Origin: Desulfosarcinaceae bacterium
GTDB lineage: Bacteria; Desulfobacterota; Desulfobacteria; Desulfobacterales; Desulfosarcinaceae
NCBI GenBank assembly: GCA_030066015.1
Contig: JASJCL010000004.1
Span: forward strand, 103,281 to 167,280
Direction: 5' to 3'
Length of the DNA: 64,000 nt
Shown here piece after piece: positions 9,391 to 17,816 of the stretch. Below the pieces are notes generated by a model that was not told the DNA's origin, searched no databases, and worked only from the letters and a program-made list of their open reading frames with translations. Each line of letters starts with the position of its first letter. Position 1 is the stretch's first letter. The translations under genes and the position numbers were made by a program.

Positions 9391-9417
9391 AGCGAGGCCA
9401 GTGAGGGAGAGCGGCCC

Positions 9418-9451
9418 GACGGCGCCGAGCACAGCGATGCTCGGCGCCGTC
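9418..9451 (+). terminator. Strong GC-rich hairpin after the SH3 gene
   Basis: GACGGCGCCGAGCA (9418-9431) pairs perfectly with TGCTCGGCGCCGTC (9438-9451) around a 6-nt loop: a 14-bp uninterrupted stem starting 28 bp after the stop codon. Only a short T-run follows (GCCGTTTCG), so it may be a weak intrinsic terminator or an RNA-stabilising hairpin. Confidence 0.65.
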
Positions 9452-9590
9452 GCCGTTTCGAACGGGTGCTGTCCCTATTTCCTTTTATGCATCGGATTGA
9501 TACAACGAATTCCGTGGACATCACGGAAAGATCGGGCCGTGCGGCGGTTCAAAACAGCGCGGCGTCCTGGACCAGGGACCTCGAAGTGGC

Positions 9591-11168
9591 ATGCAGATAC
9601 GCCTCTCCTTTAAGATCATGGGGGCATTCATCCTCCTGACCCTGCTGACGGCCAGCATGATTCTGGTGTCGGTGCGCTATTTTTCGGAGCGCAATTTCAG
9701 CCGGTATCTGCGGGAGCGTGAGGATCGGATCATCGCCAACCTCATCCCCAAAATCGAGCAGATCTATGCCGATCGCGGCAATTGGGACATTTTTCAAACC
9801 AGACCGAGGCGCTGGCAGCGCTTCATCCGCCTGGGAGGCCGCCTGCCGCGTCGCATCCAGATTCACGGGGAGCCGGAAGCCGCCGCAGCTTCAGCGGAGC
9901 GGGTGCCCGCATCGGAGGGAGCAGAACCCGCTGTGATCCTCGGCGATGATCTCAAGATCACCTCCGCCGCTGGGGGCCGCAGCGGCGGCCGGGACGGCAG
10001 CGCCCTGCGGGAAACCATCGATCTCATCCAACTGGCCGATCGCTTGACCCTCTTTGACGCTCGGCAGGCATACATCAGCGGAATTCCTTCGATGCCCGAA
10101 ATTGAGATCATGCACCCCCTGGAAGTGGCCGGCCGCACCGTGGGGTGGGTGGGCGTAGATGCCAGCGGGGCCCTCATCTATCCTGTGGACAAGGCCTTCA
10201 TGCAGCGCCAAGTGGAAACCCTTATTTGGGTGGGGCTTATCATTCTCATTGTGGGCAGTGCGCTGGCCTTCGGGTTCAGCAGACACCTGACAGCCCCCAT
10301 CCACCGCCTGGCTGCCGCCAGCCGCAGGCTCGGTGATCGACGCTTTGATACCCGCATTCCCATCACCAACCGGGATGACGAATTGGGCCAATTGGCGGAT
10401 GCTTTCAATGCCATGGCCGCCAACCTGGAGCGCTATGTGCGACGTCAGCACCAGTGGTTGCGGGACATCTCCCACGAGTTAAGAACCCCTCTCGCCGTGC
10501 TGTTGGGGGAGATCGAAGCCGTCCAAGACGGCGTACGTCCCATAACGCCAGAAGCGGTGGCCTCGCTGCACGCCGAGGTGAGTCACCTCATCGCCATCGT
10601 TTCCGATCTGCACGAGTTGGCCCGTGCAGAGGCGGACGGCTTCACCCTGGAATTGGCGCCCGTTCTCCCCGGCCGCGTGCTGATGACGGTGCTGGAGCTT
10701 TTTGAGCACCGATTGGGGGAATCGGGAATTGCCCTCGCCTGTGAGCTATCGCCGGTGTCAAACCTGAAGGTGATGGGGGACAGCGAGCGGCTCCACCAAC
10801 TCTTTACCAATCTGCTCCACAATGTGCTGCGGCACGCCATAGGGGCGGATCGACTGACCATTGTCGGGCAGCGCCTCGGGCGCCGGATGGAGCTGTGCTT
10901 CAGGGACAACGGTCCCGGTGTCCCCGAAGAGGCCCTGCCCCACCTGTTCGATCGGCTTTTCCGCGTCGATCCCTCCCGCAGCCGCACTACCGGGGGATCG
11001 GGGATCGGCCTCTCGGTCTGCCAGACTATCGTGGAAGGTCACGGCGGCACCATCTCCGCCGCCAATGCTGCCGGACCAGCCCGGGGCTTGATCATCACGG
11101 TCCGCCTGCCCATGATACCGACCCCCGCCGCCCCCTTCCCCCTGCCGCACCGGAGGCGTCAACGATGA
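9591..11168 (+). CDS. HAMP-domain sensor histidine kinase (BaeS/CpxA-like)
   Basis: 525 residues. TM1 about 8-28 and TM2 about 211-230 enclose a ~180-residue periplasmic sensor region with an Ala/Ser/Gly-rich stretch near 95-140. HAMP follows at about 230-283. The HisKA H-box is DISHELRTP with phospho-acceptor His295. The ATPase has an N-box around residue 407-411 (NLLHN), G1 DNGPG (439-443) and GGSGIGLS (468-475). It would phosphorylate the OmpR-type regulator encoded next; its TGA overlaps that gene's ATG (ATGA). The family senses envelope damage or metal and drug stress. The actual ligand is unknown. Confidence 0.92.
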   Translation: MQIRLSFKIMGAFILLTLLTASMILVSVRYFSERNFSRYLREREDRIIANLIPKIEQIYADRGNWDIFQTRPRRWQRFIRLGGRLPRRIQIHGEPEAAAASAERVPASEGAEPAVILGDDLKITSAAGGRSGGRDGSALRETIDLIQLADRLTLFDARQAYISGIPSMPEIEIMHPLEVAGRTVGWVGVDASGALIYPVDKAFMQRQVETLIWVGLIILIVGSALAFGFSRHLTAPIHRLAAASRRLGDRRFDTRIPITNRDDELGQLADAFNAMAANLERYVRRQHQWLRDISHELRTPLAVLLGEIEAVQDGVRPITPEAVASLHAEVSHLIAIVSDLHELARAEADGFTLELAPVLPGRVLMTVLELFEHRLGESGIALACELSPVSNLKVMGDSERLHQLFTNLLHNVLRHAIGADRLTIVGQRLGRRMELCFRDNGPGVPEEALPHLFDRLFRVDPSRSRTTGGSGIGLSVCQTIVEGHGGTISAANAAGPARGLIITVRLPMIPTPAAPFPLPHRRRQR

Positions 11169-11875
11169 AGGCCCAGCCCAAAATACTCGTCATCGAAGAT
11201 GAACAGAAGATCGCCACCCTCCTGCGGGACTACCTCCAACGCTCCGATTACCAGGTGGATCTGCTCAACAGTGGTGAGCGCGCGGTGGAGCGGATCCGTC
11301 GGCAGCCGCCCGACCTGGTGATCCTCGACCTGATGCTGCCCGGCAAAGACGGCTTGACCATCTGCCGTGAGGTGCGGGCCTTTTCAGATCTGCCCATCCT
11401 GATCCTCACCGCCAAAGTAGACGAGGTGGATCGTCTGGTCGGTCTGGAGATGGGTGCCGATGACTACATCTGCAAACCGTTCAGTCCCCGCGAAGTGGTC
11501 GCCCGAGTAAAGGCAGTCCTACGCCGCGCGCGTCCTGCAGCGGAAACCCAACAGATCACGGCCGGCGCCTTGCTCCTGGAAGTGGCCACCCGCAGGGTCA
11601 CGGTAAAGGGAGCGATCCTCCACCTGACGCCAAATGAATTCGACCTGCTCAAGGTACTCATGACCCACCCCGAGCGGGTCTTTGAACGCAGTGACCTGAT
11701 CGCCTTGGTCCAGGGCTACGACTTTGAAGGATATGACCGCACCATCGACAGCCACATCAAGAACATTCGCAAAAAGATCGGCGCTCACCTGCCCGATGTC
11801 CAGGTGATCAAAACCGTCTATGGTGTTGGCTACGCCTTCTATCCGCCGGAGGCGGAGACACCCGGCAGGGAATGA
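11165..11875 (+). CDS. OmpR-family response regulator (BaeR/CpxR-like)
   Basis: 236 residues. Receiver domain with acidic residues E11/D12, phospho-acceptor D55 (VILDLMLPG), T82 and K104 (CKPFSPRE). A C-terminal winged helix at about 135-230 contains LTPNEFDLLKVLMTHPERVF, GYDFEGYDRTIDSHI and a terminal hairpin with VYGVGYAF. It is the transcriptional output of the kinase with which it overlaps by four bases. OmpR-type winged helices bind 11-bp direct repeats, and one such repeat precedes the SH3-domain gene upstream (8750-8771), a plausible target. No metabolic genes are in the same operon. Confidence 0.92.
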   Translation: MKAQPKILVIEDEQKIATLLRDYLQRSDYQVDLLNSGERAVERIRRQPPDLVILDLMLPGKDGLTICREVRAFSDLPILILTAKVDEVDRLVGLEMGADDYICKPFSPREVVARVKAVLRRARPAAETQQITAGALLLEVATRRVTVKGAILHLTPNEFDLLKVLMTHPERVFERSDLIALVQGYDFEGYDRTIDSHIKNIRKKIGAHLPDVQVIKTVYGVGYAFYPPEAETPGRE

Positions 11876-12285
11876 CGCGGGGACCTGAGCAGCTCACCAA
11901 TTAGGGCTTGCCAGCGGCGGCGGATCGCGGTTATGCTTCCAATATCCGGCGATCATTTACATCCATACCGTGTCTGCCGCAGACCTCCTGAACCGCTCGA
12001 GTGGCTTCCGGGTCCGAGACGCTATCGGCGCTCTTCGACGCAACCGTTGCGACTGAAACTCACGCAATCCGTCACATCACGCTGCCATCGTTCAACATCA
12101 GCTGCCCCCCAGGCCGGATGCCCAACCCATTGCATGCCAGCATGGGGACCAGTTTCCGACCCCTCGGCCAGAGCGGTGCGCCAAACAATTTCTTCCGTCC
12201 AAGCCGATCTGCTGGCCCATCTCCCCTCCAGCGGCATATCGATTGCTGCTGCGGGAAAACATCCAAAAGTAGAAGGAGGCGGCCC
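11876..12285. other. 410-bp gene-free stretch
   Basis: No frame in this stretch looks like a conserved protein, and I see no tRNA, strong hairpin or clear promoter. It ends with AAGGAGG, the ribosome-binding site of the GAF-protein gene, whose promoter must lie here. Confidence 0.5.
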
Positions 12286-12915
12286 ATGCAAAAACCGATT
12301 GTCAACTACGAAACCCTACTGAAGATCACCAAAGCGATCTCCGTTCTGCGCGATCCCGACGAGATCGTTCTGGTGACCGTGGAAGGTGTTTCCTCCAGCC
12401 TGCAGGTCAAGGGGTGCGCCCTCTTCCTGCTCAACCCCAAGCACGACAAGCTGGAGTTGGCCGGCAGCTATGGACTTAGCGAAGAATACCTCAACAAGGG
12501 GCCTGTCAACGCGCTGCGCTCTCTGCCCGGCGCCCTCAAAGATCGTCAGCCGGTGGCCATCTACGACGTGACGGACGATCCCCGCATCCAATACCCCCAG
12601 GCGGCGGTCAAGGAGGGCATCGCCAGCATTCTGTCGGTGCCCATCTCAACAGCCAGAAAGCTCATCGGCTGTATGCGCGTCTACACCGCCGACCCCTGGG
12701 AATTCACCCTCAATGATGTCAATTTTGTCCAATCGGTGGCGCAGCTGGTCGGTATGGCCTTGGAGCTGTGCCGCGTCAACCGGGGGCTCAAAGAGAGCAT
12801 CGACATCCTAAAGACCATGCGCGATCCCAGCCTGCTCAAATCAAAGCGACGAACACCCTACGAGGGGGTTCCCAAGAGCTTTTCCCCCGATGCGATACCC
12901 GAGGCCGGCTCCTAG
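12286..12915 (+). CDS. GAF-domain protein
   Basis: 209 residues, beginning MQKPIVNYETLLKITKAIS directly after AAGGAGG. A single GAF domain spans about residues 10-165: LVTVEGVSSSLQVKGCALFLL, LELAGSYGLSEEYLNKGP, VAIYDVTDDPRI and ILSVPISTARKLIGCMRVYT. The last ~45 residues are basic and Pro/Ser-rich with no catalytic or DNA-binding domain. GAF domains bind small ligands or cofactors and mediate dimerisation, so this is probably a ligand-sensing adaptor. The partner is unknown. It is isolated as a single transcription unit by the terminator downstream. Confidence 0.8.
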   Translation: MQKPIVNYETLLKITKAISVLRDPDEIVLVTVEGVSSSLQVKGCALFLLNPKHDKLELAGSYGLSEEYLNKGPVNALRSLPGALKDRQPVAIYDVTDDPRIQYPQAAVKEGIASILSVPISTARKLIGCMRVYTADPWEFTLNDVNFVQSVAQLVGMALELCRVNRGLKESIDILKTMRDPSLLKSKRRTPYEGVPKSFSPDAIPEAGS

Positions 12916-12945
12916 CCACTACCATTCGGCCAAGCCACCTCACCA

Positions 12946-12994
12946 GAGACCCGTCTGTGCCGCTCAGCGGCCATCGGACGGGTCTCCATCTTTT
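12946..12994 (+). terminator. Intrinsic terminator after the GAF gene
   Basis: GAGACCCGTC (12946-12955) pairs with GACGGGTCTC (12977-12986), with a smaller GCCGCTCAGCGGC hairpin inside the loop, followed by CATCTTTT. It starts 31 bp after the stop codon. Confidence 0.75.
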
Positions 12995-13110
12995 GCAGCG
13001 CCAAGCGCCTCTGCGTGGCGGGCTGGGGAGATCTGTGCTATACTGCCGCGATCATGCGGCCAGAAGAGACCGCTTCAAGCATAGACGGCCATCGAGCCCA
13101 AGAGGATGCG

Positions 13111-13590
13111 ATGTCAACAGCCAGCGTCACCGCTGTCTCCATCAGTCAACGCAAGGGCGAAAAGAAGCTCAATCTCCCATCCGGCGAACTGCGGGCGGGC
13201 CATGGGCTGGTGGGCGATGCCCATGCCGGCGATTGGCATCGCCAAATCAGTTTGCTGGCCGAAGAGAGCATCGCCCGCATCCGCGCCAAGGGGCTGTCGG
13301 TCAACGCTGGAGATTTCGCCGAGAATCTCACCACCAAGGGCATCGAGCTGTGGCGTCTGCCGGTGGGCACCCGGTTACGGGTGGGATCGGCGGTTCGACT
13401 CGAGGTCACCCAAATCGGCAAAACCTGTCACCAGCGATGCGCGATCTTTCATCAAGTGGGAGATTGCGTCATGCCGCGGGAGGGGATTTTCGCCAGAGTG
13501 CTGACCGGCGGGACTGTCCTTCCAGGGGATCCCGTGGCCATCGAGCGGTCAGACGATGGCGAGCCGACGGCACCGGCGCACACCGGGTGA
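13111..13590 (+). CDS. MOSC-domain protein
   Basis: 159 residues, nearly all MOSC domain. MOSC proteins bind sulfur-carrying groups or molybdenum cofactor and take part in sulfur transfer or Mo-enzyme chemistry. The family motif around the conserved cysteine is VTQIGKTCHQRCAIF, preceded by GLVGDAHAGDWHRQISLL and FAENLTT and followed by REGIFARVLTGG. ATG 13111 follows AGAGGA; an earlier in-frame ATG at about 13054 would add ~19 residues with no clear signal. Stand-alone MOSC genes often neighbour molybdenum enzymes or moa genes. Here the nearest Mo-related items are the modA remnant at 14.9-15.5 kb and the nif cluster. Confidence 0.85.
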   Translation: MSTASVTAVSISQRKGEKKLNLPSGELRAGHGLVGDAHAGDWHRQISLLAEESIARIRAKGLSVNAGDFAENLTTKGIELWRLPVGTRLRVGSAVRLEVTQIGKTCHQRCAIFHQVGDCVMPREGIFARVLTGGTVLPGDPVAIERSDDGEPTAPAHTG

Positions 13591-13640
13591 ATGCTGCTGT
13601 CGTGGCGCCGGATCTGATTGCGGTGCGGTTAGCGCGGGGC

Positions 13641-13665
13641 AAAAAGGCCGCTGATAATCAGCGGC
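13641..13665 (-). terminator. Intrinsic terminator for the zinc-ribbon gene (minus strand)
   Basis: GCCGCTGAT and ATCAGCGGC (13647-13665) form a perfect 9-bp stem around one base. On the minus strand the right arm is followed by CTTTTT (13641-13645). It lies 160 bp past the stop of the minus-strand gene at 13825 and may also stop convergent MOSC transcription. Confidence 0.7.
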
Positions 13666-13824
13666 AGCCCTGCTGCATCCGCCCCCCCGCCTCACAGAAG
13701 AGCGACCCTATCTGGCCGGCCGGGCACACCTTCAGCGGGCGCTCGCCAGAACGCCCTTGCCCATCCCGGCCACCCGAGACCGCGGGCACGCGGTGAAATG
13801 GGATCCGGGATTGGGCCGATGTGA

Positions 13825-14235
13825 TCAGCCCCCACCGATAAGCTCACCCAGCCAGCGGACCACCTGGCCGTCGCCACTTTGCAGATAGAGGCCGAACTGT
13901 GCCGTCAGGCGCAGGGCCAGGGCGAACTGCGCCAGAACGAAGCCACCGGCCATGAACTGCCCGACGCCGAATATCCCCACGCCAAATTGGGCCAAGGTGA
14001 AGACGCCGATGGCAAACTGGCCAATGGCAAATACGCCGCGGGCCGGGACCGGCACGCGATTGGGCCTGTATTTGAAGGAGATGTGGAGGAGCGGCCAGCC
14101 CAGAACGGTGACCCCTGAGCGATACTCGAAGCCCCAGCCGTCCCAGTGGGGCCTGGCGGGATAGGGTGCCCCGCAGTTGGGGCATTGGAGAGCTTGATGG
14201 CTGATCTGGTGGCGGCATTCGCGGCAGGGGGTCAT
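13825..14235 (-). CDS. Zinc-ribbon protein with GxF/GQF repeats
   Basis: 136 residues. An N-terminal zinc ribbon has two CxxC pairs (MTPCREC and QCPNCGAPYP). A short beta-rich region follows, with GVTVLGWPLLHISFKYRP. From about residue 66 there is a repetitive hydrophobic block: FAIGQFAIGVFTLAQF, GVGIFGVGQF, MAGGFVLAQF, an approximately 5-6 residue period with Phe and Gly/Ala in fixed places. Similar zinc-ribbon plus GxF-repeat proteins occur in many bacteria without a known role. The repeat suggests a beta-helix-like or membrane-associated sheet. ATG 14235 follows AAGGGC. Confidence 0.7.
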   Translation of the reverse strand: MTPCRECRHQISHQALQCPNCGAPYPARPHWDGWGFEYRSGVTVLGWPLLHISFKYRPNRVPVPARGVFAIGQFAIGVFTLAQFGVGIFGVGQFMAGGFVLAQFALALRLTAQFGLYLQSGDGQVVRWLGELIGGG

Positions 14236-14446
14236 GGCGCCCTTGATACCAGCCGATCCGCTCAGGGTCAACCAACCGCCACCGCAACCTGCTCCCGTCA
14301 TCCGCCTCTGTTCGGTGCAGCGGGAAGTGTCGCCGGCGGAGCGCCCCTGCCGACCCGTCCCAGATGCCATCTGCCGAACCGTGTCGCTGGGACAGGGGCG
14401 GCCCTCCCAAGGACAAGCACTGGCCGCACCCACCGCCGATCGCCCG

Positions 14447-14938
14447 TCAGGACCCCTCGCTGACCGCTGAACGGTGCGCCGGGTGTTTTCTCAAACAGAT
14501 CAATTGGGTCGTTTGCCAGCCCCTTCGGGTGTAGAAATCGCGGCCGGCCCGATTGCTGCGGTCGGCCAGCAGTTGAAGCCGCGTCAAGCCGTGGCGGCGG
14601 GCCCAATCCTCGAGGGCCGCCATTAGATCTCGACCGATCCCTTGGCCCCGATGGAATTCCGCCACCACGACATCCTCCACAAGGCCCACCGGCCCCCCTT
14701 CGGCTGTGGAGAGCAGGGTCTGGATGGACGCCATGGCCACCACCTCACCGGCCCTTTCCGCCACCATGAGGCAGCGGTGCTTGCCGCACCCATCCAGGAA
14801 CAAGGCCAGACCGCGTCGCTGCCGCGCTGGATCGGGGGTGAAGTCGACCTCGAGGCTGAATAGTGCCTGGAGCAGATTCACCAGCGCGTCCAAATCACCG
14901 TGTCGGGCCCTTCGAATGATGATGTTTCCCCGGTTCAT
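14447..14938 (-). CDS. GNAT-family N-acetyltransferase
   Basis: 163 residues. The GNAT fold is visible from IIIRRARHGDLDALVNLL at the N-terminus, through VEDVVVAEFHRGQGIGRDLMAAL, where RGQGIG is the acetyl-CoA pyrophosphate loop (motif A), to LQLLADRSNRAGRDFYTRRGW (motif B). It transfers an acetyl group from acetyl-CoA to an unknown amine or protein. ATG 14938 (MNRGNIIIRRA) gives the usual family length, with an AAGGGGGA stretch about 14 bp upstream. It starts only 7 bp past the last stop of the modA remnant on the same strand, so it may be read from the old modA promoter. Confidence 0.85.
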   Translation of the reverse strand: MNRGNIIIRRARHGDLDALVNLLQALFSLEVDFTPDPARQRRGLALFLDGCGKHRCLMVAERAGEVVAMASIQTLLSTAEGGPVGLVEDVVVAEFHRGQGIGRDLMAALEDWARRHGLTRLQLLADRSNRAGRDFYTRRGWQTTQLICLRKHPAHRSAVSEGS

Positions 14939-14945
14939 GTGCCGC

Positions 14946-15454
14946 TCAGTCCCCCTTTCGGTCCCTGCAGGCGCCACCAATGGCGGCTTCGGTTCGGTAG
15001 ATATAGCCGCCGTCAACCTCGCCCCGCATCAGATAGCCCAACACCTGGCAAACCGATTCACAATAGCGGGAGCGTGGGGGTCAGGGTTTCCATCAGCTGG
15101 AATTCGATCAGGGCCATACGGGCAAATTGACCGGCGGGTGCGGTCGCCGAAGTGCCGATTGCGATGCGGCCCACCCGCTCGGCCGTCAAGTCTGAGAGCG
15201 TTTTGAAGCCGGCCGGATTGAGTTCCGGAACATCAGGACGAGGCGATTGCGAGCAAAGCTGGTGACGGCCGCTGGGGCGACGAAACCGGCAGATACGGCT
15301 GCCGGCATCCAATTGAGGTCGGCCACGGCATAACCATCGACGGGGCCACCCTGCCAGGTGAACATGCGATTCACGCCGAAGGCCTCCTAGAGCCATCTGC
15401 CAAGGGGCGCCCGCCGACCGATAAGGACCAACAGATAAAAGCCGGGTGCTTCAT
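14946..15454 (-). pseudogene. modA: Decayed molybdate ABC transporter substrate-binding protein (modA remnant)
   Basis: The minus strand carries ModA-like sequence split over three frames. An intact start survives: AAGGAGCGATCC then ATG at 15454 (MKHPAFICWS). An apparent deletion follows. Then come VDGYAVADLNWMPAA and FARNRLVLMF (frame ending 15186), NPAGFKTLSDL and ATAPAGQFARMALIE (frame ending 15058), and VCQVLGYLMRGEVDGGYIY (frame ending at TGA 14946). These match ModA motifs in the correct order, so at least two frameshifts are present. The span of 509 bp is about two thirds of a normal 750-bp modA, so part of the N-terminal lobe is gone. No modB or modC is adjacent. The intact gene would deliver molybdate, which nitrogenase and the Mo hydroxylase need. 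Confidence 0.8.
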
Positions 15455-15501
15455 CGGATCGCTCCTTATGGCAGCGGCGATTCTCTGCCCAGCGCCGGTC
15501 T

Positions 15502-15906
15502 CTAAGCCTGCGGCGGAATCTGCTGCCCGGCAAATCGGGTCAGCGCGGCTGCAGTATCCAGAATCAACGCGACCTGTTCATCCCTCGGCGGCGGTTTAGG
15601 GGCCGCCGATAGAGCGCACAAATCTTCCATGATCTCCAACCGACAGATCCGTCGTGCCAGGTCGTTGTCCAACGGCGCCACCTCCGCCAGTGCCGCCACC
15701 AATCCCGATAGGGTATGGTCAGTGGGCATCCGTCGATGATACTGGCAGATGCCGGCCATGATATGCTCGATCCCCATGGCGGCCAGTTGAAAGACCAATT
15801 GACCGTTAAATACGGCCGAGCGACGGCGGCCGTTGCGGGCGGTTCGCAGGTATGCGCGCCCCTTGTTGAGGTGATCTTCCCATCCCGACATCACTGCGGT
15901 TTCCAT
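15502..15906 (-). CDS. HEPN-like helical protein at the end of the nif cluster
   Basis: 134 residues, all helical. It starts METAVMSGWEDHLNKGRAYL after GGGAGCC. The pattern HLNKGRAYLRTA, VFNGQLVFQLAAMGIEHIMAG and PTDHTLSGLVAAL resembles HEPN-type four-helix proteins. The RxxxxH-type catalytic motif of HEPN ribonucleases is not evident. It follows the nif-linked [2Fe-2S] ferredoxin on the same strand with a ~140-bp gap. A nif-associated role is inferred from position only. It is not obviously NifX, NafY, NifW or NifZ. Confidence 0.55.
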   Translation of the reverse strand: METAVMSGWEDHLNKGRAYLRTARNGRRRSAVFNGQLVFQLAAMGIEHIMAGICQYHRRMPTDHTLSGLVAALAEVAPLDNDLARRICRLEIMEDLCALSAAPKPPPRDEQVALILDTAAALTRFAGQQIPPQA

Positions 15907-16045
15907 CTATCGGCTCCCGACCGGTATCGTTCGCTGTGAAATGCCCGGACAGCCGCTGGGAAACGATTGCCCCATGCGGCTGCTGATCTGCCGTATCAAT
16001 CGGGCGGTCGCACCCCACCGGTGAGCGGCAGGGGGATGTTCTGCT

Positions 16046-16351
16046 TCAACCGATCCGCCGCTCCGCCACCACTTCGTCCTCTTCCAATGCATCCAGGATC
16101 TCGTCAACGCTGTCTTCGCTCTCCACGTTGCCGTACCATAGCCCTTTGGGTTGGATCACCATGACGGGGCCGTGGTCGCACGCCTTCATGCACCCCGTGC
16201 TGGTGATCTGGGCATCCAACCCGCGGTCGAGGATCTCGTTCTCGATGTACGGCAGTAGATTGACCGAGCCTTTTCTATGGCAGACCCCTTTGGGATCGCC
16301 GTCGGCTCGGAAGCTGGCACAGACAAAGATGTGGTGTTCCGGTGTTTCCAT
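16046..16351 (-). CDS. Thioredoxin-like [2Fe-2S] ferredoxin (Shethna type)
   Basis: 101 residues. The cluster ligands are the first cysteine in HIFVCASFRADGDPKGVC, the second at the end of that motif, and a pair in STGCMKACDHGPVMVI: the spacing of thioredoxin-like [2Fe-2S] ferredoxins. Members of this family are electron carriers; in Clostridium pasteurianum the homologous ferredoxin is known to associate with the nitrogenase MoFe protein. ATG 16351 follows AAGGAGACC. It is 160 bp behind nifB on the same strand, so it is very likely co-expressed as a nitrogenase or cofactor-assembly redox partner. A GGACGG/CCGTCC hairpin lies in the gap. Confidence 0.88.
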   Translation of the reverse strand: METPEHHIFVCASFRADGDPKGVCHRKGSVNLLPYIENEILDRGLDAQITSTGCMKACDHGPVMVIQPKGLWYGNVESEDSVDEILDALEEDEVVAERRIG

Positions 16352-16511
16352 GGTGCAGGTCTCCTTGTTTGTATCGTTTGCATCAAATGATGCCGTCCGT
16401 TGGTCCCGTTCTGATCTGTCCTGACCGGGCGCCCAAGTCCATATTGAACGCGCCGATGATCTGCCGCCTCTGGACGGAGACGAGGGGGCCGTCCGGTCGC
16501 GCCGAGCGGGA

Positions 16512-17786
16512 CTAGCCGCAGCCCAGGCCATTGCCCCCGCAAGCGGCCCCACAGGCCGACAATTCCCGCTTCGCCAGGTGGCGTATGCTCTCGCCGGTGA
16601 AAACGGCCCCGACGGCATCCTCGATGAGGCCCTCGATCTCGAGCACCTCGATACCGGCGGCGGAAAGGAGGTTGCGGGGCTTGGTACCCACACCGTTTAC
16701 CAGGAGGGTGCTGCAGTCGGACAGAAGTTCCGCCAGCGCTTCCCAGCGTCGATCCCCGCCGCCCCTGGGCGGGGTGGCGCGAGATTCGAGAAGCTGCAAG
16801 CGCCCCTCTTTCTCGCCATACACAAGGAGCTCGCCGGCTTCGCCCAGGTGTTGGTTGACCAACACGCCTTCCATGCTGGCCACGGCCACACAGGGCCGCG
16901 GGGACACCCGACCGGTCCGGGGTCTGCTCACCTCCAGCCGCCGGCAGGCGTTCAACGTCTGGGTCAGCACCGCGTCCGGCTCCTCCCCCAGGCGCCCGAC
17001 GGCGTCGGCCCGACAGCGCGTGCAATGGCGCATCTGCTTGACGTGGGGGGCCGCGGCCGCCCGGATTCTCTCCACCGTGTTTTTGTCGGGCTCCGTCAGG
17101 TGTTCGAAGGCGGATCCGGCATTGGGGTAGTAGGGCATGGCATTGAAGAGATCCACCGCCAGAGAGCCCATCCGTTTGGCGATGTCGGTGATATGGGCCT
17201 CGTTTATGCCGGGGAGGATAATGCTGTTGACCTTGACCATCATCTCCTGCTGCTTGAGGGCCGCAATGGCAGCCAATTGCCGCTCCAGCAGTATTTCGGC
17301 GCCCTCCCTGGCGCGCACCACCCGCTTGCCGACGCGCATCCAGGCGTAAACCTGCGCCCCGATGGCGGGGTCGACGGCGTTGACCGTAATGGTGACATGG
17401 CTGACGTTGAGATCCTTGAGCGCATCCACATGGGGAAGTAGTTCAAGGCCGTTCGTGGCGATGCAGAGAAGGGTCTCGGGAAACCGGGCCCGCACTCGGG
17501 AGAGGGTTTCCAGCGTCTCCTTGGGGTTGGCAAAGGGGTCGCCGGGACCGGCGATACCGACCACCGAGATGTTGCCCTTGCGGGCGAAGACCTCCTCCAA
17601 ATAGACCATGGCCTGGGCCGGCGAGAGCACGGCACTGGTCACGCCGGGGCGGGTCTCGTTGACACAGTCGAATTGGCGGTTGCAGAAGTTGCATTGAATA
17701 TTGCAGCGCGGCGCGACGGGCAGATGGACCCGCCCATAGGTACTGCAGGCGCCGGGATTGAAGCAGGGATGCTGGTCGAGATTCAT
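16512..17786 (-). CDS. nifB: NifB, FeMo-cofactor precursor (NifB-co) synthase
   Basis: 424 residues. The radical SAM cluster motif is RCNIQCNFC (C28, C32, C35). The NifB-specific ETRPG (in VNETRPGV) and the early cysteines HPCF and GACSTYG are present, as is a later HCTRC motif. NifB fuses two [4Fe-4S] clusters and inserts carbide to make NifB-co. A NifX-like dinitrogenase cofactor-binding domain follows (about residues 295-400; CVAVASMEGVLVNQHLGEA) and the tail is Cys/Gly-rich (CGAACGGNGLGCG). The start is ATG 17786, 30 bp after nifN. The fused NifX-like carrier domain is usual in bacterial NifB and may compensate for the absence of a separate nifX here. Confidence 0.97.
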   Translation of the reverse strand: MNLDQHPCFNPGACSTYGRVHLPVAPRCNIQCNFCNRQFDCVNETRPGVTSAVLSPAQAMVYLEEVFARKGNISVVGIAGPGDPFANPKETLETLSRVRARFPETLLCIATNGLELLPHVDALKDLNVSHVTITVNAVDPAIGAQVYAWMRVGKRVVRAREGAEILLERQLAAIAALKQQEMMVKVNSIILPGINEAHITDIAKRMGSLAVDLFNAMPYYPNAGSAFEHLTEPDKNTVERIRAAAAPHVKQMRHCTRCRADAVGRLGEEPDAVLTQTLNACRRLEVSRPRTGRVSPRPCVAVASMEGVLVNQHLGEAGELLVYGEKEGRLQLLESRATPPRGGGDRRWEALAELLSDCSTLLVNGVGTKPRNLLSAAGIEVLEIEGLIEDAVGAVFTGESIRHLAKRELSACGAACGGNGLGCG

Positions 17787-17816
17787 CTGAGTTGCCTTTC
17801 GGTGCTATCGAGACGG

